Source of the DNA: a virus
Virus record (IMG/VR): IMGVR_UViG_3300005663_000230
Span: 1-20,434 of that record
Length of the DNA: 20,434 nucleotides
Reading direction: 5' to 3' (one strand)
Under the pieces are notes generated by a model, which saw only the letters and a list, made by a program, of their open reading frames with translations, was not told where the DNA came from and searched no databases. Positions 7,361-14,544 of this stretch are shown here, in pieces; position 1 is the stretch's first letter; every line of letters begins with the position of its first letter. A program made the translations under genes and the position numbers.

Positions 7361-7563
7361 TTAATCGGCCGCAGCCACAGCCTCGGTGTCGGACTCCTCC
7401 GTAACAGATTCGTCGGCGGCTTCCTCAACTTCATCGTCCATCGCGCAGTCGTCTTCAAGCGAGATAGACACCGGCTTCTTTAAGGTCTTCTTGAACTAGC
7501 CTGACAGACAGCCACCTTGATCGAGTCGAGACGCGCGGCCAAAGTTTTCCAGACGCCATTCAC
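7361..7563 (-). pseudogene. Small acidic ORF interrupted by a -1 frame change
   Basis: After the preceding gene, a GTG at 7563 preceded by AAAGG opens a reading frame of 27 codons (NGVWKTLAARLDSIKVAV, then QASSRRP) ending at TAA 7480. The -1 frame is open from 7495 to a TAA at 7361 and encodes a strongly acidic tail (SLEDDCAMDDEVEEAADE and a further Glu/Asp/Thr stretch). Joined by a -1 shift within 7483-7495, they make one plausible protein of about 70 residues with a helical head and acidic tail. I see no standard X-XXY-YYZ slippery heptamer there. A natural indel or sequencing error is therefore more likely than programmed shifting, but neither is proven. The second half could also be a separate gene from ATG 7441. 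Confidence 0.4.
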
Positions 7564-7566
7564 GGT

Positions 7567-7842
7567 CTATTGCCTTTCGGCGCTCAAGTCACCAGGCTTC
7601 AGGATATCCGAGACAGCGATCCCCTTGTCGAGTTCCCACGCGGCATCGAACGCTTCCGCCTCGGTCCCGGTCAGGATCGAGCGCCATCCAACCGTGTCAC
7701 TTCCGGTCACCTCACCGTACCTGATCTTTGCGGAAGTGCACTTTAACTCGCCGTCGAATCGCATGACCACTTCCGAAACGACGCGGTCGGTCGGCTTTAG
7801 CGGAGCAATGGCATTCTCGATTGGTACTTTCTTAATTGTCAC
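7567..7842 (-). CDS. Small unknown protein
   Basis: About 91 residues. The longest reading starts at ATG 7860, but AAGGAG is embedded inside its first codons and sits six bases before GTG 7842, so the GTG is the likely start and the protein begins MTIKKVPIENAIAPLKP. The middle (VVMRFDGELKCTSAKIRYG) suggests beta strands, and the C-terminal part has an EAEAFDAAWELDKGIAV helix. I do not recognise a family. It lies just downstream of the decapeptide-repeat fibre-like gene, which ends at 7853, and with the GTG start it does not overlap it. A small virion or fibre-assembly protein is possible. Confidence 0.65.
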   Translation of the reverse strand: MTIKKVPIENAIAPLKPTDRVVSEVVMRFDGELKCTSAKIRYGEVTGSDTVGWRSILTGTEAEAFDAAWELDKGIAVSDILKPGDLSAERQ

Positions 7843-7852
7843 GATGTTCTCC

Positions 7853-8467
7853 TTACGCATTCCACGTTTTCACGAGAGATTCCACGGTGCTTTGGACAGA
7901 AACGTTCAGCCACTTGGTCGCGGCACCGGCCACGGTCACGTCGATCTCTAAGTCTCCCGCCGCGTCGGTGACGAAAACCGCCGCAGCATTGGCGAGCATG
8001 TCCACGATCAACGTACCTTTGGTTCCGGCCGCGAGTGTGCCGATTGCCACGGCCGCGCCGCGCTCGGTATCGCTCACCCAGGCGTGGATCAGGGTGGGGG
8101 AGTTGATGTTGGCCCCGTTTGCCCCGAGAATGTTCGCAGTGAATCGGATGACGTCGGCCGCCGTGTCGCCTTCGGTGTCACTGGTCAGCGTGTCGGTCCG
8201 ACGGATACGACTACTCAAGGTCGCGTCCAGCTTTATGCCGCTGACCTGCGCGTTGCCTAGCTTCAAACTGTTCACCGCCAAGTTGAGGATCTTGCTGGTG
8301 GTCACCGCATCGTCGGCGAGTTCGAGGGTGTCTATCGCATTGTCGGCCATCTTAACGTTCGTTACGGCATTGTCGGCGAGCTTGTCGGTCGTTATCGAAC
8401 CATCGCCAGGCGCGCCGCCCTGGCCGCCGAGGACGCCCAGAACTCCGATTATTCTCAATCCGGCCAT
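7853..8467 (-). CDS. Fibre-like structural protein with decapeptide repeats
   Basis: 204 residues in three parts. The N-terminus (residues 1-24) is Gly-rich with a short collagen-like LGGQGGAPGDG run. Residues 25-84 contain six tandem ten-residue repeats with consensus V/I-T-x-x-K-L-A-D-N-A, a repeat common in phage fibre and adhesin stalks. Residues 85-204 form an Ala/Thr/Val-rich globular beta domain. GAGG lies eight bases before ATG 8467. No enzymatic residues are apparent. The shape suggests a trimeric fibre, whisker or decoration protein near the neck. The preceding 129-aa protein may be its partner, since the two genes are ten bases apart. Confidence 0.72.
   Translation of the reverse strand: MAGLRIIGVLGVLGGQGGAPGDGSITTDKLADNAVTNVKMADNAIDTLELADDAVTTSKILNLAVNSLKLGNAQVSGIKLDATLSSRIRRTDTLTSDTEGDTAADVIRFTANILGANGANINSPTLIHAWVSDTERGAAVAIGTLAAGTKGTLIVDMLANAAAVFVTDAAGDLEIDVTVAGAATKWLNVSVQSTVESLVKTWNA
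8216..8395 (-). repeat. Six 30-bp coding repeats (decapeptide)
   Basis: Residues 25-84 of the fibre-like protein split into six ten-residue units: ITTDKLADNA, VTNVKMADNA, IDTLELADDA, VTTSKILNLA, VNSLKLGNAQ and VSGIKLDATL. Similarity decays along the array, and at DNA level the units are imperfect, so this is an old protein repeat and not a recent slippage array. Confidence 0.8.
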
Positions 8468-8477
8468 TCACTTAACC

Positions 8478-8867
8478 TCATGGAATCGGCGGTAGAATGC
8501 CGCTCTGGATCGCCAGGGTCAGCAGGACTTTCACATCCATGGCCACGCCAGCCGAACGCAAGAAGATCTGCTGAACCCACAGTCCTGCCAGAGAGAACGA
8601 CCGGGCGCTGGCTGGGGCCAAGAACCAGACTGTGCTCCCGCTGACCTGAGTCTTCAGAGAGACCTCAAAGTCGTTAGCCGCATCACCCTCCATGTAGAAA
8701 CCGGTGATGACGACGTTGCTGCCCACGAGCGTGGTGATATCGAGTGTGGTCTCAACGGCCGGACTGACATCGAGCGACTCAGTCGATGTGAAGGCCGGGC
8801 CTTTTCCGTTGATGTGGCTGCCTTCACGAATGATGACGCCACCTTCTTGTCCTTGTACGTCGGCCAT
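8478..8867 (-). CDS. Small beta-rich virion-cluster protein
   Basis: 129 residues with alternating hydrophobic strands: TTLDITTLVGSNVVITGFYM, DFEVSLKTQV, STVWFLAPASARSFSL, LWVQQIFLRSAG and MDVKVLLTLAI. This pattern suggests a compact beta sandwich or jelly-roll domain, as in many phage decoration and fibre-associated proteins. A broadly similar strand order is seen in the products at 17228-17626 and 17639-17986, but residue identity is too low for me to call homology. GGAG lies about ten bases before ATG 8867. No function is assigned; its neighbour is the decapeptide-repeat fibre-like gene. Confidence 0.68.
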   Translation of the reverse strand: MADVQGQEGGVIIREGSHINGKGPAFTSTESLDVSPAVETTLDITTLVGSNVVITGFYMEGDAANDFEVSLKTQVSGSTVWFLAPASARSFSLAGLWVQQIFLRSAGVAMDVKVLLTLAIQSGILPPIP

Positions 8868-8880
8868 GTTTGCAATACTC

Positions 8881-9105
8881 CTAGATCCGTGTCAGCTTGT
8901 CTTTCCATTTCGTGGCCTTGGAAGCCACATCCTCAGGCGGGCAGGCATCCAGCAGGGCCTCGATGAAATCCAGGGCTTCCGGCACGCCGATAGGAACGCC
9001 TTCTGGAAGCGACTCAGCCAGCTTCCGGCCCGCTTCGCCAGACTCACGCGTAAGCTGCCTGCGCAGTTTCTCGGTCCAGGTTGCGAAGTCTTCGATCAGT
9101 CCCAT
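8881..9105 (-). CDS. Small helical protein of unknown function
   Basis: 74 residues, mainly helical and amphipathic (FATWTEKLRRQLTRESGEAG and VPEALDFIEALLDACPPEDV). It overlaps the end of the connector-like gene by ten bases, with no strong ribosome site of its own, implying coupled translation. There is no signal peptide or membrane segment. No family is recognised; it may be a small assembly or minor head-completion protein. Confidence 0.62.
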   Translation of the reverse strand: MGLIEDFATWTEKLRRQLTRESGEAGRKLAESLPEGVPIGVPEALDFIEALLDACPPEDVASKATKWKDKLTRI

Positions 9106-9797
9106 CGTGGTGCCGCGTAGGCCTCCGGCATTCGTTCCAAAACGTCCTCGACCTCTTCGAGTTCCTTGGCAGCGAGGTCGGCCTGACGAGCCATATCCGT
9201 CTCGATATTACCCGAAGCTCCCGGAAGTGGCCCAAGTCGATCAAACGCCTGGACCATCTGCTCTCGCGCACGGCTGCGCAACAGCTTCCGAAAGATCCGG
9301 AAGCGGTGCCCCTCGATGTCTTCGAGCGTCGCGCTCCGCATGATGTGGAACGTGAAGTGCTCCTGGCCGCGCGGATTCCACACGTACAGGATTCTCTCGT
9401 TCGGGTCCCACTTCTGATCCTCTTTTCCGCCGAGCAGCCGGGACCACCGCTCGATGGTCTGGTTGATCTCGAACTGGAAGCGCGGCCCCTGAAGGCTCAG
9501 CGCGATGATCTGGATCGGGTAGAACGGGGTCAGCGTGCGGTGGATGTCGACCGTGGAGTCCGTGTAGTGGAAATCTCCGACGCCAAACTCGCCCTCCTCT
9601 TCTGACAGGTCGATCAACAGCAGACCGTCTGGTATCTGGACCTCGCGCGCTTCAATGCGCGGCACAAACGAGCCCCAGATATCGAGAGCGTCGCTGAGGG
9701 CGACATCCATATCGGCCTCTTCGAGCGGGACAAAGGCGCGCAGCTTGCCCAGGTCCCGCGTGACGAGGTCGAACCACTCTGGTTTGGTGCGGGGCAT
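9096..9797 (-). CDS. Putative head-tail connector/neck protein
   Basis: 233 residues. The N-terminal third reads EADMDVALSDALDIWGSFVP followed by a strand and IPDG turn. This helix then beta arrangement is typical of small connector or adaptor proteins, where a D-AL helix precedes strands that line the channel. The middle has YPIQIIALSLQGPRFQFEIN and ILYVWNPRGQEHFTFHI strands. The last third is a long charged helix, as expected of a ring protein. It begins four bases after the TAA of the preceding gene with only a weak ribosome site. Position between the capsid module and the neck/tail genes supports a head-completion role. The similarity is architectural only and the exact T4 equivalent (gp13, gp14 or other) is undecided. 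Confidence 0.5.
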   Translation of the reverse strand: MPRTKPEWFDLVTRDLGKLRAFVPLEEADMDVALSDALDIWGSFVPRIEAREVQIPDGLLLIDLSEEEGEFGVGDFHYTDSTVDIHRTLTPFYPIQIIALSLQGPRFQFEINQTIERWSRLLGGKEDQKWDPNERILYVWNPRGQEHFTFHIMRSATLEDIEGHRFRIFRKLLRSRAREQMVQAFDRLGPLPGASGNIETDMARQADLAAKELEEVEDVLERMPEAYAAPRWD

Positions 9798-9801
9798 AGG
9801 C

Positions 9802-10137
9802 TTACTTCAGCAGTCCGGCTGCCCTCAGCGCGGTCTTCGCATCATCCCTGTCCGAGCCGTGGAAATTGGCCTTGACCGTCTCGAAGACGTGCCGCTTCTC
9901 GTAGCTGGTCAGGGCCTTCCGTAGCTGGTGAGTGGTCCCCGGGTTGTTCCGCGTGAGCGGGTTCGTCCCGAGCCAGTCCAGGATCGCCTCGACGATCTCG
10001 TCCCTGACGTTGGAACCGAAGGGATTCGACCCACAGCGCTCCACGGCCACATACTCTGACCGGGGCGGTGCCCCGCCACCCACTCCTTCAGAGAGCAGGC
10101 TGCCGGGCATAATGGGCTGGGTACGCTTATCGGACAT
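9802..10137 (-). CDS. Unknown 111-aa protein, first gene of the neck/tail block
   Basis: A disordered Gly/Pro-rich N-terminus (residues 1-28) is followed by a helical domain with a DEIVEAILDWLGTNPLTR segment and a C-terminal ALTSYEKRHVFETVKANF helix region. GGAGG lies six bases before ATG 10137, one of the best ribosome sites in the window. It is the first gene after the terminator/promoter unit at 10209-10310, so it probably leads a separate transcript. No family is recognised. Confidence 0.72.
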   Translation of the reverse strand: MSDKRTQPIMPGSLLSEGVGGGAPPRSEYVAVERCGSNPFGSNVRDEIVEAILDWLGTNPLTRNNPGTTHQLRKALTSYEKRHVFETVKANFHGSDRDDAKTALRAAGLLK

Positions 10138-10208
10138 AGGTCACCTCCGGGCTATGAAGAGAATACTCGAAAGCGGCTCGGCCCAGCAAACGGGGCAGGT
10201 AAAGACTT

Positions 10209-10236
10209 TTTATAGGCCTTTCGACCACCTTGACTA
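10209..10236 (-). promoter_or_regulatory. Promoter candidate for the neck/tail operon
   Basis: On the minus strand TATAAA (10214-10209) is preceded at a 16-base spacing by TAGTCA (10236-10231), four of six matches to TTGACA. The -10 region extends to TATAAAAA, close to the T4 late-promoter consensus TATAAATA. It sits about 70 bases before ATG 10137 and just after a strong terminator. Within the 186-base gap 10138-10323 only this, the terminator and the ribosome site are evident. Confidence 0.5.
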
Positions 10237-10275
10237 CTTCGGGGCAACCTGGAAGGGGTGCGCCCTCCCGAAACC

Positions 10276-10310
10276 AAAAACGGGACGCCCGGTTTCCCGA
10301 GCGCCCCGTT
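10276..10310 (-). terminator. Intrinsic terminator after the 161-aa gene
   Basis: Minus-strand RNA folds into a 14-bp stem (arms 10310-10297 and 10292-10279) capped by a GAAA tetraloop and followed by U residues (10280-10276). Two pairs are G-U wobbles in this orientation but would be A-C mismatches on the other strand, which fixes the direction. It starts about 14 bases after the stop of the 10324-10809 gene. Confidence 0.88.
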
Positions 10311-10323
10311 TGAACGCGAGTGC

Positions 10324-10809
10324 TTACGTTCCCGGAGGGGCTTGGCTAATCGGCTTCGTTGGCTGAAGCGGATTGGGCACGCTTGCCTGTGCCGGTCCCG
10401 GCCGCAGAGACGAAACGATGTTCGCCGCCATCTCCGGGTCCCGCTCTGCCAGCATGGCCAGGAAACCCTTGATGGCGTTCGGGTCCATGTTCAGCATGTC
10501 GTGGATCGTCGGCCCCGTCGGCACGTTACTCCCCCTGATCTCCAGGTAGTCCGGAGCGATCTCCTTGGTGATACTACGCTCGATCCGCGTGAAGTGGTCG
10601 AAGAACGGATGCGTCTGGTACATCCCCGACCGCAGGGTGGTCTTCTCGTCCGGGATCGCCGGAAAGACCGTGAACGAACCTGGATCGACCGGGTCGGGCA
10701 GGTGGACCGGGAACTTCTGCCGGTTCACGTAGATCCACGTTGACCTGCGTGCTGCTTGCTCTGGCGGAGCTTCCGCCGGACTGCCTTCAATCTGTGGTGT
10801 GTCTGCCAT
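10324..10809 (-). CDS. Unknown 161-aa protein downstream of the major capsid gene
   Basis: Starts at ATG 10809, with GGAG eight bases upstream; a longer in-frame reading from 10893 would run through the upstream terminator and is rejected. The N- and C-termini are Pro/Ala-rich and probably disordered. The core includes STWIYVNRQKFPVHLPDPVD, a hydrophobic PGSFTVFPAIP turn and a FFDHFTRIERSITKEIAPDY helix region. The gene is isolated between two strong terminators, so it may have its own promoter or depend on read-through from the capsid transcript. Candidates are a minor capsid or head-decoration protein, on position alone. Confidence 0.72.
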   Translation of the reverse strand: MADTPQIEGSPAEAPPEQAARRSTWIYVNRQKFPVHLPDPVDPGSFTVFPAIPDEKTTLRSGMYQTHPFFDHFTRIERSITKEIAPDYLEIRGSNVPTGPTIHDMLNMDPNAIKGFLAMLAERDPEMAANIVSSLRPGPAQASVPNPLQPTKPISQAPPGT

Positions 10810-10891
10810 CGCTCGTGCTCCTTTTTTAAGCCCACGATGTTCGCAAGACTGCGGGCAGGAGCCGGTCCCCTGCACCTGTGAGTAGAGTAAC

Positions 10892-10922
10892 AAAAAAGGG
10901 CCAGGATTGCTCCCGGCCCTTT
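10892..10922 (-). terminator. Intrinsic terminator after the major capsid gene
   Basis: Minus-strand RNA forms a 12-bp stem (10922-10911 with 10906-10895) closed by a GCAA tetraloop, with one G-U pair, followed by six U residues overlapping the stem base (10897-10892). It lies 28 bases after the capsid stop codon, as expected for ending a highly expressed head transcript. Confidence 0.9.
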
Positions 10923-10950
10923 CTGTGTTCGATCCTGATCAGGTTACGGC

Positions 10951-12456
10951 TTAGGGGCCGAATCCTGCGGAGACGGCGACATTCACAACCTCGCCCGTGG
11001 CGAAGAAGTTCGTGTCGACCATGAACTTCGCGTACTCGGTCCAGAGACCGCGCTGCGTGACGCCGAACGGCTGGACGAGCGGCGGCGAGGTGTAGAACGG
11101 GATGTACGGCGCGTACACCAACCCCGCCTTCAGGAAGCCCGGTCCCCGGTAGCCGACCACGAACCGGTTGGGGTTCGTGCCGCCGCCGACATCCGGCATA
11201 CGGGGGTCGACGACCACGTCCCACTGGCCGTCGATCTTTCCGGCCAGGGTCGGGCCTGCGGTGGCCTTCGTGCCGAAGCTCGGGTCCGGCACGAAGCGCG
11301 GCGCACCGATGTCGCGCAGGATCGAGAGCACCTCGGTCCCGCAGACAACGAAGTTCGGCTGGATCTGCTGCGTCGCCTGATAGACGAGATCCGAAGCCTG
11401 GATGATGGCACCGATCAGGCCTTCCTTGTGCCACTTGAAGGCGAACCCGCCGCCCGTGTTCCGGTTGAAGACCACGTTTCCTGCTGTGGCCTCCTGAACC
11501 ATGAAGTCGATCAGTTCACGGACGATTTCCGCCGTGACCGTCTCCGACATGGACACAACCAGTTCCGCGTCGGCGTCGCCACCGTACTGGCTGCGGAAGT
11601 CCGCAACCGTCTTGTGGCTGTACTCGATCTGGAGGTTGCGCGGCTCGGCCCGAATCAACTGCTGCTGCAATTCGAGCTTGACCTTCGGGATGAGGGGGTT
11701 TCCCTCGGAGTCGTACTTGTACGTCGTGAGGATCGGAAGTGTGACCGCTCCCGTGAAGGTCATGCCCACGACTGCGCCCGTGAGGTAGTCGATGGTTCCG
11801 CCGCCGGTCGTGTCACCGACGAGCGCGCCGTTGCCATCGTCGCGAACGACGAGAGGCGTGGCGGCCGAGTCGAACATCTCGAACGAACCCGGGCGGATCG
11901 GGAAGTACGTGCCGACAAGGCTCGCGGCCTTGGCGAACGGTCCCGGGGTCGTCCCCGTGAAGCGCGCTTCACGGAAGATGACTTCGTCCGAGTAGTGGAA
12001 ATTGGTGCCCTGGAACCCGGTCGTCGCGTCGAAGATCCGGCTTCCCCCGACCAGTTCACCCTTGTCGTTCTCGCGGATGATGCTGTAGTAGAAGACGTTC
12101 GAGTGCGGACCGGCCATCGGCTGAACCGAGGCCAGGACGCTGATGATGTCCTCCTGGAACGCTGCGCGAACCATCGGGAACATCCACTGCTCGAAGCTGC
12201 CGAGGTTCACCGCCTTCATCGCCTCATCCATCTGGCTGAGGTAATTGCCGGTGTTCTCCAGAAGCTGAGCGACGACCGCCTGCTTGTAGGGGTCCTCCAT
12301 CTCGGCGATGAAGTTCGTGGGACGCTTGTGGAAGCGCTTGTCCTTGTAGCGGGACCACTTGCGGATCAAGCCCTGGCGAGCGTCGATGAAATTCGTCACC
12401 AGGGTCGACTCTTGCGCCTCGTTGAGAGGCTGAGCGACTGCTGCGGCCGTACTCAT
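10951..12456 (-). CDS. Major capsid protein, T4 gp23-like (HK97 fold)
   Basis: 501 residues from ATG 12456, where GGGAG lies about nine bases upstream; an in-frame reading from 12555 lacks a ribosome site. gp23-type signatures are VLASVQPMAGPHSNVFYY (residues 107-124), matching the gp23 VGVQPMxGP...FY motif, and a C-terminal FVVGYRG, GLVYAPYIPFYTSP, then TQRGLWTEYAKFMV block matching the GLFYAPYxPL...RYxxxMV region. It is the shell subunit of the icosahedral head. The N-terminus contains LNE at 11-13 and IAE at 50-52, either of which could be a gp21-type processing site, by analogy with T4. It follows the protease/scaffold gene as in T4 and is closed by a terminator. The family call is strong. 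Confidence 0.94.
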   Translation of the reverse strand: MSTAAAVAQPLNEAQESTLVTNFIDARQGLIRKWSRYKDKRFHKRPTNFIAEMEDPYKQAVVAQLLENTGNYLSQMDEAMKAVNLGSFEQWMFPMVRAAFQEDIISVLASVQPMAGPHSNVFYYSIIRENDKGELVGGSRIFDATTGFQGTNFHYSDEVIFREARFTGTTPGPFAKAASLVGTYFPIRPGSFEMFDSAATPLVVRDDGNGALVGDTTGGGTIDYLTGAVVGMTFTGAVTLPILTTYKYDSEGNPLIPKVKLELQQQLIRAEPRNLQIEYSHKTVADFRSQYGGDADAELVVSMSETVTAEIVRELIDFMVQEATAGNVVFNRNTGGGFAFKWHKEGLIGAIIQASDLVYQATQQIQPNFVVCGTEVLSILRDIGAPRFVPDPSFGTKATAGPTLAGKIDGQWDVVVDPRMPDVGGGTNPNRFVVGYRGPGFLKAGLVYAPYIPFYTSPPLVQPFGVTQRGLWTEYAKFMVDTNFFATGEVVNVAVSAGFGP

Positions 12457-12633
12457 GGTAGTAATCTCCCGTTTCAGTGTAGCACCGCCCACAATGGGGA
12501 TGCTTTGAAGCGGGAAGGCTGGTGGCTGGAGTGGCCTCGCGGAGGCTCGTACCACTGGATAGGCATCAGTGGGTCCGAGTACCGCCTTCCTTGACGATTC
12601 TTATTTTGCCCGACTCCCCTCAGGGAGTCAAAT
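12457..12633 (-). promoter_or_regulatory. Noncoding leader of the major capsid gene with stem-loops
   Basis: A 177-base gap in a genome where most gaps are under 20. Five bases after the protease/scaffold stop there is a 7-bp hairpin (12629-12623 with 12618-12612, loop TGAG) without a U-tract. A second stem (CCACTG with CAGTGG, 12572-12552) and a short GCCTC-CGC-GAGGC hairpin follow, then the ribosome site. TACACT near 12480 is a poor -10 with no good -35. The region may hold a processing site, mRNA-stabilising leader or late promoter; which is undecided. Confidence 0.4.
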
Positions 12634-14544
12634 CTACGACCCGCGCTTCTTGCGGGCGATCACGTTCTCCATCAGGAGCGATCCGTCGCCTTTCAGCGGC
12701 GCGGTCTCCGGATTCCCCATCTGGGGCGGCTTCTTCTTGGCTCTCCGAACGCCCACGGGCAGTACAGTCTCTTCAAGCTGCCGCTTCCGTGGCGCTGGCG
12801 CGGGCTTCCCGCGCTGCGCTGCCGGGGCTGCCTCGGTCAGATTCTCTTTGCTTCCGCCGGAGGCGCGATTCAAGTTCTCCATCATGGTCTGGAAACCACT
12901 CTTGGACTTCTTGCCTTCGACCGGGTTCATCGGGACCATGACATAGGCCTGGGCGTCCGGCGCGTCGGCGACCTCGGGCGGGACCTCGAACTTCTGCCCT
13001 TCACCCTCGCCCGCGCCCTCGCCCTCGATGTCATCCACGTCCATGCCGAGATCCAGTTCGTCGTCGCCTTCCTCGTCACCTTCCTCGTCACCTTCCTCGT
13101 CGCCGAAGAAATCGCCGCCCATGTCGTCGCCGCCCATGTCGTCGTCGTCGCCATTGACGTAGTCGTCCACGCCGTCTCTCTCGGCGATCTCGGCCATGCC
13201 GATGGACTGTTCGTAGTCGACGCCGTGGGCCTTCGCGAAGGAGGCCGCAATGTCGTTCTCGGCGATGCCCATGGACTGGAGAGCCTTGTACAGGGTGTCG
13301 CCGTCGAAGATCTGGCCGTACGCATCGCCATTGACGAGCACGCGGTAGAAGCCGTCCTCTTCGAGGCCGATCTCCACGTTGACCTCTTCCTCGTTGTGCA
13401 TGCGCACGCGGGTGCCCAGCATCGCCTCGGCCAGCCCGACCATGCCCGAAACATCCTGGGAGGTCTTGAGCGCCGAACGGCACTGCGCGGTGTCCAGCGC
13501 CGGGTTGGCTTCGATGATGCGCTCCATCGAGGTCTTGAACTGTTCCTCGCGGTAGCGCTTCCCGGTGTCGACAGCCAGCGTCTTCGCAGCTTTCAACTGC
13601 TTCTTGATGTGCTGGTTTTCGCGACGGAGGCCACGATTCTCGTTCACAAGGCCGACGTTCAACCCGGCCAGAGACTCCATGTCCATATCACCCATCTCCT
13701 CGTAGTTGTCGTCGTCGTAGCCCATCTCGTCGTGAGCGTAATCCATCTCATCCTGAGGCTGACCCATGCCGCCCGGGTGCACTCCACCCATTTCGTCGCG
13801 CGGCATCGGACGACCTCGACGACGACGGCGACGCATGGGGTGTCCGCCCATGCCCATTTCCTGGACGATTTCCTCGTCGCCATCAGACTGGTCGCTGGCA
13901 ACGATGCCCTGAAGATCCTTGACCTTCTTGCCCCTGCGGCTGGTCTGCTTGTTCTTGGTGTCGTAGGCGACGTGCATGCCCTTCGCGCCGGGGATCTTCT
14001 TCGAGCCTTCCTCGTCGAGGTTGGCTGCACCGCCCTGAGACTCGGTGCCGATGATCTTGCCGTGCTTCTGACCGGTCTCGCCTGCGGGGACCTTGACGCC
14101 GGGCTTCACGCCGGGACCCGGAGGCGTGCCGTCGTTGGACGTGCCTTCGGGATCTTCGATGTGGCCCTGACCTTCTGCGCCGCCGGGGCCGAGGTTCTGG
14201 CCCTTCTTGCCGACAGTCGGGAGCACGTCGAGTTCGTCGATGGACGGAGACGTGGCAACGCTGAGACCCTTCGCGCCCGACAACGGGGTCGGGTCGGCCT
14301 CGTTCATGGCCGCCGTGATGACCTCAAGGATCTCGTCGCGATGGTGCTGGATCTTGCCCTTCATCGAGGCGGCAAGGTCCAGAGCAGCGCTGTCGGTGAG
14401 CGCGGAACGGGCCGAGAACAGACCTTCATTCAGCGCGTCGAGTTCCTTCAGGTACTCGGTGAGGTTGCCCTTCGGCTGAATGCTGAGACTGCCCAGCTTC
14501 GGCTCCAACCGGCTCAGCCTCGTGCGGATTTCCGTAAGGTCCAT
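12634..14544 (-). CDS. Internally initiated scaffold protein (nested in protease gene)
   Basis: ATG 14544, codon 233 of the protease/scaffold ORF, is preceded by AGGAGA at a seven-base spacing, as good as any gene start in this window. Initiation there would give a 636-residue protein starting MDLTEIRTRLSRLEPKLG that has no protease domain. This parallels lambda, where the Nu3 scaffold is read from an internal start of protease gene C, and would supply excess scaffold over protease. The start falls just after the protease domain, at the expected domain boundary. The site is seen in the sequence; its use in vivo is inferred. Confidence 0.58.
   Translation of the reverse strand: MDLTEIRTRLSRLEPKLGSLSIQPKGNLTEYLKELDALNEGLFSARSALTDSAALDLAASMKGKIQHHRDEILEVITAAMNEADPTPLSGAKGLSVATSPSIDELDVLPTVGKKGQNLGPGGAEGQGHIEDPEGTSNDGTPPGPGVKPGVKVPAGETGQKHGKIIGTESQGGAANLDEEGSKKIPGAKGMHVAYDTKNKQTSRRGKKVKDLQGIVASDQSDGDEEIVQEMGMGGHPMRRRRRRGRPMPRDEMGGVHPGGMGQPQDEMDYAHDEMGYDDDNYEEMGDMDMESLAGLNVGLVNENRGLRRENQHIKKQLKAAKTLAVDTGKRYREEQFKTSMERIIEANPALDTAQCRSALKTSQDVSGMVGLAEAMLGTRVRMHNEEEVNVEIGLEEDGFYRVLVNGDAYGQIFDGDTLYKALQSMGIAENDIAASFAKAHGVDYEQSIGMAEIAERDGVDDYVNGDDDDMGGDDMGGDFFGDEEGDEEGDEEGDDELDLGMDVDDIEGEGAGEGEGQKFEVPPEVADAPDAQAYVMVPMNPVEGKKSKSGFQTMMENLNRASGGSKENLTEAAPAAQRGKPAPAPRKRQLEETVLPVGVRRAKKKPPQMGNPETAPLKGDGSLLMENVIARKKRGS

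Noticed and set aside
7361-7563. Programmed tail-assembly-chaperone frameshift
   Set aside because: No canonical slippery heptamer, and the position is far from sheath/tube/tape-measure genes where such shifting occurs; kept only as a broken or atypical gene.
10826-11434. Minus-strand ORF of 202 codons
   Set aside because: Same-strand, other-frame shadow of the capsid gene; Arg/Ala/Leu-rich and runs through the terminator.
11428-12594. Plus-strand ORF of 388 codons
   Set aside because: Antisense shadow of the major capsid gene; high-GC third-position bias leaves the opposite frame open.
12612-12629. Hairpin after the protease/scaffold stop as an intrinsic terminator
   Set aside because: The 7-bp stem is followed by GGGCAAAATAAG on the minus strand, with no U-tract.
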